Source: Gehongia tenuis (GTDB lineage Bacteria; Bacillota; Clostridia; Christensenellales; NSJ-53). Taken from it: 64,000 nt of DNA. Location of the stretch: assembly GCF_014384795.1 (NCBI RefSeq), contig NZ_JACRSR010000001.1, positions 124,001 to 188,000 of the forward strand. Direction: 5' to 3'. Position 1 is the first letter of the stretch. Every line of letters begins with the position of its first letter. Made by a program: the position numbers and the translations under genes. The notes beneath the pieces were generated by a model that worked only from the letters and a program-made list of their open reading frames with translations, made no database searches and was not told the DNA's origin. This document shows positions 57,244-64,000 of the stretch, one piece after another.

Positions 57244-58576
57244 CAAGGTTCTCGTCGCCAACCGGGGGGAGATCGCGGTTAGGATTATCCGCGCCTGCCG
57301 GGCCATGGGCATCGCCACGGTGGCCATCCATTCCACCGCCGACGCCTCCGCCCTGCATGCCCAGCTGGCCGATGAGGCCCTGTGCGTGGGCCCCGCTTCC
57401 CCGCTGGACAGCTATCTCAACCAGTATGCGGTGCTTTCCGCCGCGGTGCTCACCGGCGCCGAGGCCATTCACCCCGGTTACGGGTTTCTGGCGGAAAACG
57501 CCAAATTTGCCCGAATGTGCGAAAAGTCGGACATCGCCTTTATCGGCCCGCCCCCGGACCCCATGGAGCGGATGGGCGATAAGCTCTACGCCCGGCGCAC
57601 CATGCGGGAGGCCGGCGTGCCCATCACGCCCGGCTCCCTTGAAGCGTTAACCAGCGTGGATGAGGCGCTGGCTTTGGCAAACGAGGTGGGTTATCCCGTG
57701 ATGGTGAAGGCGGCTGCCGGCGGCGGCGGCCGGGGCATCCGCAAGGTGGACGGACCGGAGCAGATGGAAAGCGCCTTTTCCCAGGCCACGGCGGAGGCCC
57801 AGATGGCTTTCGGCGACGGACGGCTGTTTTTGGAGAAGTGCGTGCTGGACGCCCGGCATATCGAGTTTCAGATCATCGCCGACGCCCACGGCAACGTGGT
57901 GCATCTGGGCGAGCGGGACTGCTCCATGCAGCGCAGAAATCAAAAGCTGCTGGAGGAAGCGCCCTCGAGCGCGCTGGACGGCGAGCTTCGGGAGCGCATG
58001 GGCAGGGCGGCGGTGGCCGCAGCCAGGGCTGTGGGCTATCAGAATGCGGGTACGGTGGAATTTTTAGTGAATCGCAATCATGAGTTTTATTTTATGGAAA
58101 TGAACACCCGCATTCAGGTCGAGCACCCCGTCACCGAGATGGTCACCGGCGTGGATCTGGTCCAGGAACAGCTTCGCGTGGCGGCGGGGGAACCCCTCTC
58201 CTTCACGCAGAAGGATATCGTTCTTCGGGGACACGCCATCGAGTGCCGCATCAACGCGGAGGACCCGGTACACGACTTCCGGCCGGCCTGCGGCACCGTG
58301 GAGATGCTGCATATTCCCCAGGGCCCGGGCGTACGATTTGACAGCGGTCTTTACGTGGGCTGGCAGGTGCCGCCCCATTACGATTCCATGCTGGGCAAGC
58401 TCATCGTCCACGGCAGGGACCGGGAGGATGCCATCGCCCGCATGAAGGCCGCACTGATGGAAATTGTGGTGTCGGGGTTCCCCACCAATATTGACTTTGA
58501 ACTCGATCTTGTCAGTCATCCGGGCTTTGAAGCGGGCAGCTACGACACATCGTTTATCGCCAGGGAGATGAAGTAA
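57236..58576 (+). CDS. accC: Biotin carboxylase subunit of acetyl-CoA carboxylase
   Basis: It carboxylates the biotin of AccB with ATP and bicarbonate. The 446-residue protein has NKVLVANRGEIAVRIIRA, the glycine-rich ATP lid MVKAAAGGGGRGIRKV, and EMNTRIQVEHPVTEMVTG with the catalytic residues. Its stop abuts the accD start. Confidence 0.97.
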   Translation: MFNKVLVANRGEIAVRIIRACRAMGIATVAIHSTADASALHAQLADEALCVGPASPLDSYLNQYAVLSAAVLTGAEAIHPGYGFLAENAKFARMCEKSDIAFIGPPPDPMERMGDKLYARRTMREAGVPITPGSLEALTSVDEALALANEVGYPVMVKAAAGGGGRGIRKVDGPEQMESAFSQATAEAQMAFGDGRLFLEKCVLDARHIEFQIIADAHGNVVHLGERDCSMQRRNQKLLEEAPSSALDGELRERMGRAAVAAARAVGYQNAGTVEFLVNRNHEFYFMEMNTRIQVEHPVTEMVTGVDLVQEQLRVAAGEPLSFTQKDIVLRGHAIECRINAEDPVHDFRPACGTVEMLHIPQGPGVRFDSGLYVGWQVPPHYDSMLGKLIVHGRDREDAIARMKAALMEIVVSGFPTNIDFELDLVSHPGFEAGSYDTSFIAREMK

Positions 58577-59551
58577 TTGTTTGATTTGTTTAAAAAAAAG
58601 CAGGTGGTGGTCCGAAACATCGGCGGACCGAAGCCTGCGGGCCCCGCCGGACCGGCGGGAGCGGACGGAGCCCGGATAAACAGCGGTAAGCTTCCGCCGA
58701 AGGCTCCCGCCAAGGTTCCGGCGCCTCCGGCGGCAAAGCCGGTGCGGGGCGCCGAGGAGGAGACCGCCGGCGCCATGTGGGAGAAGTGCCCTAACTGCGG
58801 CAAGGTTATCTACATGGAGGACCTGATGGAGAACCACAAGGTCTGCCCCGGCTGCGGTTATCATTTCCGCATCACCGGCCGCCAGCGCATCAACTATACG
58901 GTGGATGAAGGCACCTTTGAGGAATTCAATGGCAGGGTCATGGGCGGCAATCCGCTGGATTTTCCCGGGTATGAGGAGAAACTGAAAAGCGCCCGGGATT
59001 TCACCGGACTGTCCGACGCGGTGATTACGGGCACGGGCAAAATCGGCGGGAACCCGGCGGTGGTGTGCGCCATGGACGGATTCTTCATGATGGGCAGCAT
59101 GGGCGCCGCGGTGGGCGAGAAGATCACCCGCGCCGTGGAAAAGGCCATCGAGCTGAAACTGCCCATCGTCATCTTCACCGTTTCCGGCGGCGCCAGGATG
59201 CAGGAGGGCCTCGTTTCCCTCATGCAGATGGCGAAGGTGAGCGGCGCGCTGGCCCGGCTGAACGAGGCGGGGCTGCTCTACATCACCGTACTCACCGATC
59301 CCACCACCGGCGGCGTGACGGCGAGCTTCGCCATGCTGGGGGATATCATTTTGGCCGAGCCGGACGCCCTTATCGGCTTTGCCGGCAAGCGGGTCATTGA
59401 AAGCACCGTCAAGCAGACGCTGCCCGAGGGTTTTCAACGGGCCGAGTTTCTGCTGGAGAAGGGCTTCGTGGACGCCATCGTTCCGCGGCATGAGCTGCCC
59501 GGGGCGCTGGCCGGGCTTTTGTCCCTGCATCAAAGGGAGGTGACGGCATGA
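58577..59551 (+). CDS. accD: Acetyl-CoA carboxylase carboxyltransferase beta subunit with a Pro/Ala-rich N-terminal insert
   Basis: With AccA it moves CO2 from biotin to acetyl-CoA. The 324-residue protein has the zinc ribbon [15 protein letters not shown] and CPGCGYHF, and the crotonase core [20 protein letters not shown]. Between MFDLFKKK and the zinc ribbon lie about 55 residues of low complexity, with [13 protein letters not shown] and [16 protein letters not shown]. AccD of other Firmicutes has only a few residues there. The start is a TTG at 58577, directly after the accC stop, with AGGGAG upstream. Its stop overlaps the accA start. Confidence 0.95.
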   Translation: MFDLFKKKQVVVRNIGGPKPAGPAGPAGADGARINSGKLPPKAPAKVPAPPAAKPVRGAEEETAGAMWEKCPNCGKVIYMEDLMENHKVCPGCGYHFRITGRQRINYTVDEGTFEEFNGRVMGGNPLDFPGYEEKLKSARDFTGLSDAVITGTGKIGGNPAVVCAMDGFFMMGSMGAAVGEKITRAVEKAIELKLPIVIFTVSGGARMQEGLVSLMQMAKVSGALARLNEAGLLYITVLTDPTTGGVTASFAMLGDIILAEPDALIGFAGKRVIESTVKQTLPEGFQRAEFLLEKGFVDAIVPRHELPGALAGLLSLHQREVTA

Positions 59552-60339
59552 CCGACGCGTGGAGGAGGGTTCAGGCGGCACGGGATCCGTCCCGTCCCAC
59601 GGCGCAGACCTATATCAGCGCCATCTTTGAGGATTTTATGGAACTGCACGGCGACCGGGTCTTTGGCGATGATCCGGCGGTGATCGGCGGCGTGGCACGG
59701 CTGGAAGGCCGGCCCGTGACCGTGATCGGCCAGGAGAAGGGCGTGGACACCAAGGATAAGGTGGCCCGGAACTTCGGCTGCGCCCATCCCGAGGGTTACC
59801 GCAAGGCCCTTCGGCTCATGCATCAGGCGGAGAAGTTCCGCCGGCCCGTGCTCGCCATTGTGGACACCCAGGGCGCGTTCTGCGGCATCGGCGCCGAGGA
59901 ACGGGGTCAGGGCCAGGCCATCGCCCAGTGCCTCATGGATATGATGGCGCTCTCCGTGCCCGCCGTGTGCGTTTTGGTGGGCGAAGGGGGGAGCGGCGGC
60001 GCCCTGGCGCTGGCCTGCGGCAACAGGGTGGCCATGCTGGAAAACGCCGTATATTCCATTCTCTCCCCGGAGGGCTTTGCCAGCATCCTCTGGAAGGATG
60101 CAAGCCGGGTGGAGGAAGCGGCCGCTTCCATGAAGATGACCGCCGCGGAAGTAAGGGACATGGGCATCGTGGACGCGGTGATCGCGGAGCCGGAGGGGGG
60201 CGCTTCCGCCCATCCCGAGGCGGTGGCCGCCGCTATCAAGGACTATTTCACCGGCGCTTTGCAGGAGATGGACGGCTGGACCCCGGAGGAGATCCGGGAG
60301 CAGCGTTACCGCCGTTTCCGGGCGATGGGCGCGTGCTAG
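59548..60339 (+). CDS. accA: Acetyl-CoA carboxylase carboxyltransferase alpha subunit
   Basis: Partner of AccD in the transferase step. The 263-residue protein has [54 protein letters not shown] and [17 protein letters not shown]. It is shorter than the E. coli form because it lacks the long N-terminal helix region. It is the last gene of the operon; a strong terminator follows. Confidence 0.95.
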   Translation: MTDAWRRVQAARDPSRPTAQTYISAIFEDFMELHGDRVFGDDPAVIGGVARLEGRPVTVIGQEKGVDTKDKVARNFGCAHPEGYRKALRLMHQAEKFRRPVLAIVDTQGAFCGIGAEERGQGQAIAQCLMDMMALSVPAVCVLVGEGGSGGALALACGNRVAMLENAVYSILSPEGFASILWKDASRVEEAAASMKMTAAEVRDMGIVDAVIAEPEGGASAHPEAVAAAIKDYFTGALQEMDGWTPEEIREQRYRRFRAMGAC

Positions 60340-60360
60340 GTATTATTCAAGATTATATTT

Positions 60361-60391
60361 GGGCATGGCCTTGCGGGCCGTGCCCTTTTTA
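60361..60391 (+). terminator. Terminator of the fatty-acid operon
   Basis: GGGCATGGCC (60361-60370) and GGCCGTGCCC (60376-60385) form a 10-bp stem with one wobble, then TTTTT. Confidence 0.88.
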
Positions 60392-60480
60392 TTGGGCTCC
60401 TCTCCTTTCGGCCCCGGCAATGAAGGAAAGAGCCGGGAAGGCATGGGAAACTGCGGCGGATGCGGCGCCGTGGCACAAAA

Positions 60481-60508
60481 AAAAGCGGCATCCTGCCGCT
60501 TTTTTTTC
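60481..60508. terminator. Bidirectional terminator between accA and the C45-type gene
   Basis: AAGCGGCA (60483-60490) pairs with TGCCGCTT (60494-60501), with eight T on the plus side and eight on the minus side. It ends the minus-strand hydrolase transcript. Confidence 0.85.
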
Positions 60509-60511
60509 GCG

Positions 60512-61540
60512 CTAGAGTGTGAGGGTCACGAAGGGATTCTCGCAGGGGTTGTTTTCCGAAAAGTGGGCCACACCCGCGGTGAGGTCCATGATAAGTCCGA
60601 AATTGGTGGCGGCGGGCAGACCCTGTCCGGTTTGGGCATGGCGGCAGATCCCCTCGGGGGCCCCCTTGTGGTCGCCCAGCACCGCCTTGAGGAAGTCCAC
60701 CGTCACGTCCTTCCTGCCCCGGAGCATCTGGTTCACCCGGGCCTGACGGCTCAGGGTGCCGCCGTATTTCTTGTTGCCGTCCCGCTCGGTGAAGCGGGGG
60801 GTTAGGAAGAAGTTGGTGTGGAGAATGCAGCCGTCCTCCGGCAGCAGCGCTCCCACATCCCCCTCGGTCATCTCCGCCGCGATGGCAAGGCCGTCCCGGT
60901 GGGCCAGGGTGACGCAGGCGGGACAGCCGATTTCGCCCTCCACCAGCCGGTTGTAGGCCGCGCACAGGGCGGGCTGCTCGAGAGCGCCCCGCATCCGCAC
61001 ATGGAGGGGCAGGGTGCCCTTCCTCCGAAACGGGGCCTTGAGGGCGTTCAGCGTCAGACCGAGGCCGTGGGAATTCATGCCCTTGCCGCCGATGAGGCCC
61101 GCCTCGGTGAAGAGGATCAGGGAACCGGTCTCCATTTCAATCCGGAGAATCACCATGGCGCCCCGGAGGATATGAAGAAAATCCCAGGTTTGACCGATCA
61201 GCGTGTGGCCGTTCGCCGTATTTTCCGGCATCACCGCAAAGGCCGTGCATTCGCTCATGAACAGGACCTCGCTGCGGTTGTTGAGGGCGAGAATATCCCC
61301 GTACTCCACGTCCGCACCCTCGGCGATGGCGGCCATCTCCTCGAGATAGTCCGGCGCGTAGGCGCGGATCGCGGCCTCGGACAGCCGCCCGATGGCCCGG
61401 GCCTCCCCGAAGCTGTGACCGTGGGCCTCAAAGATTTTGGTGTAGGCCGAGATGCAAAATGCGATCCGGTCCCTGGCCGCCCGACCGTAGGCGAGCCCCC
61501 GTTCCCGGATCGAACCGGAAAGTTCAATGACAGGTACCAT
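60512..61540 (-). CDS. C45 family NTN acyltransferase/hydrolase (penicillin acyltransferase-like)
   Basis: A 342-residue protein of the family that includes isopenicillin N acyltransferase. ALNNRSEVLFMSECTAFAVM holds the likely nucleophile Cys98, exposed by self-cleavage. The residue before it is Glu, where Gly is usual. GKGMNSHGLGLTLNAL and a late ATNFGLIMDLTAG fit the family. Bacterial members hydrolyse or transfer acyl groups on amines or bile-salt-like amides; the substrate here is unknown. It follows a metallo-hydrolase gene by 11 bases and converges on the fatty-acid operon. Confidence 0.82.
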   Translation of the reverse strand: MVPVIELSGSIRERGLAYGRAARDRIAFCISAYTKIFEAHGHSFGEARAIGRLSEAAIRAYAPDYLEEMAAIAEGADVEYGDILALNNRSEVLFMSECTAFAVMPENTANGHTLIGQTWDFLHILRGAMVILRIEMETGSLILFTEAGLIGGKGMNSHGLGLTLNALKAPFRRKGTLPLHVRMRGALEQPALCAAYNRLVEGEIGCPACVTLAHRDGLAIAAEMTEGDVGALLPEDGCILHTNFFLTPRFTERDGNKKYGGTLSRQARVNQMLRGRKDVTVDFLKAVLGDHKGAPEGICRHAQTGQGLPAATNFGLIMDLTAGVAHFSENNPCENPFVTLTL

Positions 61541-61551
61541 ATTGCCGCCCC

Positions 61552-62169
61552 CTATCCTAGATAGGTGAGAACCGCCGTCTGGGCGGGGGTTTCCCTGGCG
61601 ATTTCAATGGTGTTCGTTTTCGAATAGGTGACGTTGTCCATGAGCTCGGTGAAGGCGGTAAGCCGGGCCAGCACGGGATAGCCGTACTCGTCCGTGGTGT
61701 AGTGCATGGGCAGGATCACTCGGGGATGGAGGATTTTGCAAAGGTCCCGCGCCTCCTCCGGGCCGATGGTGTAGTGACCGCCCACCGGCACCATGAGAGC
61801 GTCCAGATCCTTGAGCGCTGCAAGCTGGGCGGCGGCGGGCCGGCAGCCCAGATCCCCGAGATGGGCGATGCGAAGGCCGCCCGCCTCCAAGACAAAGATT
61901 TTGTTGGGGCCGCGCAGGGCGCCCTCCTCGCCGTCGTGCCAGGAGTCCAGCACCGTGACCTTGAAGGGGGAGGGCCCGCCGGGCAAGAGCTTCACCGCTT
62001 CCCGGTAGCCGTGGTCGCTGTGTTCATGGCTGCACAAAACCTCGTTCGCCGTGAGGGCAAGAGGGGCAAGACCGGGCACCGTGTCCGGTCCGTAGGGGTC
62101 GATGACGAGGGTATATCCATCGAAAGCCGCGCTCCAACAGGAATGGCCGTGCCAGGTTAAGGTGATCAT
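61552..62169 (-). CDS. UPF0173-like metal-dependent hydrolase (metallo-beta-lactamase fold)
   Basis: A 205-residue hydrolase with ITLTWHGHSCW at the start, the zinc motif CSHEHSDHGYREA, IAHLGDLGC and LPMHYTTDEYG. This is the UlaG/UPF0173 branch. The substrate is unknown. AAAGGGGAG precedes the ATG. It is upstream of and cotranscribed with the C45-type gene, which suggests that the two act in one pathway, perhaps on an amide or lactone; that is inference. Confidence 0.85.
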   Translation of the reverse strand: MITLTWHGHSCWSAAFDGYTLVIDPYGPDTVPGLAPLALTANEVLCSHEHSDHGYREAVKLLPGGPSPFKVTVLDSWHDGEEGALRGPNKIFVLEAGGLRIAHLGDLGCRPAAAQLAALKDLDALMVPVGGHYTIGPEEARDLCKILHPRVILPMHYTTDEYGYPVLARLTAFTELMDNVTYSKTNTIEIARETPAQTAVLTYLG

Positions 62170-62223
62170 GGGAATCTCCCCTTTCCACTGTTTTCTTCAG
62201 TATAGCACAATGGAACGGGGGAA

Positions 62224-62490
62224 TTAAAGATCCTCGATGTTCATGCGCTCCAGTTCGGAGAGCTTCCGCTCCCGCAGCCTTTTAAAATGACGCACCAAAA
62301 AGTAAACCAGAAAACAAAGAAGCGAGGTGACAAGGCCAAGATAGCTCATCCAAAAGGACAGCAGGAGCGCCGTGATGGGGACAATAAGGCCGATGCGGTA
62401 GTCCTCCATCCGGGCCATGAAGTATTCCACCGCCACCAGGCCAAGGGGCAGTACGAGCAGCAACGCCAGAATCATGGAGCTTATTTCCAT
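62224..62490 (-). CDS. Small membrane protein partnered with a DUF2089-type regulator
   Basis: An 88-residue protein with two or three membrane segments (about residues 5-22 and 33-65) and a charged C-terminal tail HFKRLRERKLSELERMNIE. It overlaps the upstream gene by ten bases and so is translationally coupled. Small membrane proteins behind DUF2089 genes are common in Firmicutes. It may sense envelope state or modulate the regulator. Function unknown. Confidence 0.65.
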   Translation of the reverse strand: MEISSMILALLLVLPLGLVAVEYFMARMEDYRIGLIVPITALLLSFWMSYLGLVTSLLCFLVYFLVRHFKRLRERKLSELERMNIEDL

Positions 62491-62795
62491 CGGGGATCAC
62501 CTTCCTTTTTCATTTTTCTGTAGCTGTTCGCCAGCAACTTGGCCGTGTCGTAGTCCAGCTTCTCCTCGAGGGCCAGCCTCTTGATGAGGGCGATGTGGGG
62601 ATCGGGCGCCGCTTGGTCGTTCAGCTCAATCCGCTGGATGAGCCGGTCCAGCCGCAGGCGCACCGTGGGGTAGGTCACCTTGTACAGCTCCGCCATCTGC
62701 TTGAGGGAGCCGGAGGAGAGAAGAAATTTTTTGATGAAGGCGAGATCCTCATCGTCCAGCGCCGCCAGCCATGCCGGCAGATTTTCCGAGATCAT
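62481..62795 (-). CDS. DUF2089 family putative regulator
   Basis: A 104-residue protein. LAFIKKFLLSSGSLKQMAEL and YKVTYPTVRLRLDRLIQRIE form a helix-turn-helix like that of the DUF2089 family, without the N-terminal zinc ribbon of longer members. DNA binding is likely. A perfect inverted repeat lies in its own promoter. AGAAAGGAG precedes the ATG. It is followed by a coupled membrane protein. Confidence 0.8.
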   Translation of the reverse strand: MISENLPAWLAALDDEDLAFIKKFLLSSGSLKQMAELYKVTYPTVRLRLDRLIQRIELNDQAAPDPHIALIKRLALEEKLDYDTAKLLANSYRKMKKEGDPRWK

Positions 62796-62849
62796 GATGG
62801 GGCTCCTTTCTAAAAATACAAGTTTTAGTTTAAGTTTATTTTTAATAAA

Positions 62850-62885
62850 ATTATATTATACTTTAATTATATTAAAGTCAAGGGC
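62850..62885 (-). promoter_or_regulatory. Promoter and candidate operator of the DUF2089 gene
   Basis: On the minus strand TTGACT is followed 17 bases on by TAATAT within TATAATATAAT. Between the boxes lies ACTTTAAT-ATA-ATTAAAGT (62860-62878), a perfect 8-bp inverted repeat. Its position predicts repression, perhaps by the DUF2089 protein itself. Confidence 0.6.
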
Positions 62886-62886
62886 A

Positions 62887-62919
62887 AAATGAAAAATACC
62901 CGAAGGTATTTTCATTTTC
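62887..62919 (-). terminator. Terminator of the MATE gene
   Basis: On the minus strand GAAAATACC pairs with GGTATTTTTC around TTCG, followed by ATTTTG. It lies just after the MATE stop. Confidence 0.6.
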
Positions 62920-62924
62920 AAGGA

Positions 62925-64000
62925 TTATGCGCTTTTGGCGTTTTTTGAACTCGTCCAGGCGTTTTTCCATTTGCCGGTGGCGAAGCGGATCACGCTCAGC
63001 ACGCCCCGGACCACCAGGTCCAGCACCATACCGATCCAGGCGCCGGTGAGGCCAAGACCGAGGGGGTAGGCCAGGATATAGGCGGAGATGAGCCGCACGC
63101 CCCACATGCCGATCACCGAGATGTAGAAGGGCCACTTGGTGTCCCCTGCGCCCCGAAGCACGCCGGGGATGACCATGGACAGCGCAAAGAAGGGCTCGGC
63201 CAGGGCCTCAATGCGCAGAACACCGGCCCCGAGATCCAGAACCGCCGCCTCGCCGGTGAAGATGGACATGAGCCCTCGGGCAAAGATGAACATGAGAGCG
63301 CCGGCCACGGTCATCAGCACCGTGCCGTAGATGGTGCAAAGGCGGCCGTAGCGAGTGGCCAGCTCCGTCTCCCCGGCGCCGAGGGCTTGGGCCACCAGCG
63401 TGGTGGCCGCCGCCGAAAAGCCAAAGCAGGGCAGGTAGGAGATGGATTCGGCGGTGATGGCCAGATGATGGGCGGCAAGGGCGGTGGTGCCTATGCCGGT
63501 TACGAGAGCGGTCATGGCGATCTGTCCAAAGGAGAGGGTCATGCGCTCAAGGGCGTTGGGCGTGCCAAGGCGGGCCACCTCCCGAAGAACATGCTTGTCC
63601 GGCCGATAGCTGCTGCGAATGGGGATGCGGATGGGGGATTCCCGAAAGTAGACGGCGCCAAGCAGGGCCAGTCCGGAGAAGGCAAAGGAAGCGGCCGTGG
63701 AGATGGCGGCGCCGGTCACGCCAAGGCCCGCGCCCCACATCGTGAAGCTGCTGCCAAAGACCGTGATCTCCCGGGTGGGAAAGATGAGCAAAAAGTTGCC
63801 CACCACGTTCAGTACGTTGGTGATGGCGTTGAAAAACAGAGGGGTCTTCGTGTCCCCGGAGCAGCGCAGCACATTGGAGCAGACCACCATGGCCATGTTG
63901 AAAAGGTACGCCGAGCCAAACCAGCGCAGGTAGCTGGTGGCCAGGGGAACCACCGCCGCTTCGGCGCCCAGCCAATGAGGCAGATGGGGCGCAATGAGCT
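62925..64000 (-). CDS. MATE family efflux transporter (5' end outside window)
   Basis: A multidrug and toxin extrusion family exporter, usually driven by Na+ or H+. About 358 residues are visible, with ten or more hydrophobic segments. LATSYLRWFGSAYLFNMAMV and VLRCSGDTKTPLFFNAITN are typical of the first repeat; GFSAAATTLVAQALGAGE and FALSMVIPGVLRGAGDTKWP of the second. The frame stays open to the window edge (reading LIAPHLPHWLGAEAAVV), so roughly 90-110 N-terminal residues are missing. The substrate is unknown. Confidence 0.92.
   Translation of the reverse strand, partial: LIAPHLPHWLGAEAAVVPLATSYLRWFGSAYLFNMAMVVCSNVLRCSGDTKTPLFFNAITNVLNVVGNFLLIFPTREITVFGSSFTMWGAGLGVTGAAISTAASFAFSGLALLGAVYFRESPIRIPIRSSYRPDKHVLREVARLGTPNALERMTLSFGQIAMTALVTGIGTTALAAHHLAITAESISYLPCFGFSAAATTLVAQALGAGETELATRYGRLCTIYGTVLMTVAGALMFIFARGLMSIFTGEAAVLDLGAGVLRIEALAEPFFALSMVIPGVLRGAGDTKWPFYISVIGMWGVRLISAYILAYPLGLGLTGAWIGMVLDLVVRGVLSVIRFATGKWKNAWTSSKNAKSA

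Noticed and set aside
1..64000. CRISPR arrays, insertion sequences, integrases or rRNA
   Set aside because: No regularly spaced repeats, transposase or integrase motifs, or rRNA segments were seen on either strand.

Overview
The window reads as chromosomal DNA from a high-GC, Gram-positive Clostridia-type Firmicute, probably a gut or fermentative anaerobe. The evidence is a BofA sporulation gene, two T-box riboswitches, GlgC/GlgD glycogen synthesis, the FabK-type fatty-acid operon, a flavo-diiron protein and strong GGAGG ribosome sites. The order dnaX-ybaB-recR-yaaL-bofA is typical of the class. I cannot name the genus. No prophage, insertion sequence, CRISPR array or rRNA was seen.

Layout. 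1-6.2 kb: tail of an unknown gene, a ComEC-type metallo-hydrolase, a Nudix protein, an ECF S-component facing a Crp/Fnr regulator, then btuR-rpiB-murG on the minus strand. 6.2-12 kb: dnaX-ybaB-recR-yaaL-bofA, then two uracil-DNA-glycosylase-like genes around a PIG-V-like mannosyltransferase. 12-16.7 kb: a VanW/VanY pair, a flavo-diiron protein, a decayed patch (response-regulator and sortase-signal fragments) and ilvE. 16.7-19 kb: a candidate small RNA, a proline T-box with proS, and tRNA-Ala. 19-22 kb: a nitrilase-family enzyme, a TIGR04076/flavodoxin pair and a glycosyltransferase.

22-29.7 kb is an envelope-stress type cassette: response regulator, ABC ATPase, permease and histidine kinase, then a MacB-like ATPase with a very long FtsX-type permease. 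Four phased CTTTAAG-like repeats lie between the regulator and the first ABC gene. 29.7-41 kb holds a Gfo/Idh/MocA oxidoreductase and a complete glycogen operon (glgB-glgC-glgD-glgA-glgP-GH13). 41-50.7 kb: LysR with a split chromate-type transporter, an XRE regulator, a GNAT-Nudix fusion, a cysteine T-box with cysE-cysS, a serine-palmitoyltransferase-like enzyme, a PAS-like protein and a lone prepilin.

50.8-60.4 kb: tRNA-Arg, then the fatty-acid operon (MarR regulator, fabH, fabK, fabD, fabG, fabF, accB, fabZ, accC, accD, accA), with no acyl carrier protein gene where one often lies. 60.5-64 kb: a C45-type NTN acyltransferase/hydrolase with a metallo-hydrolase, a DUF2089/membrane pair, and a MATE transporter that runs off the end.

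Most of the window is core metabolism. The least explained items are the minus-strand RNA at 16771-16882, the sphingolipid-type alpha-oxoamine synthase at 48254, the lone VanW/VanY pair and the decayed patch at 15 kb.
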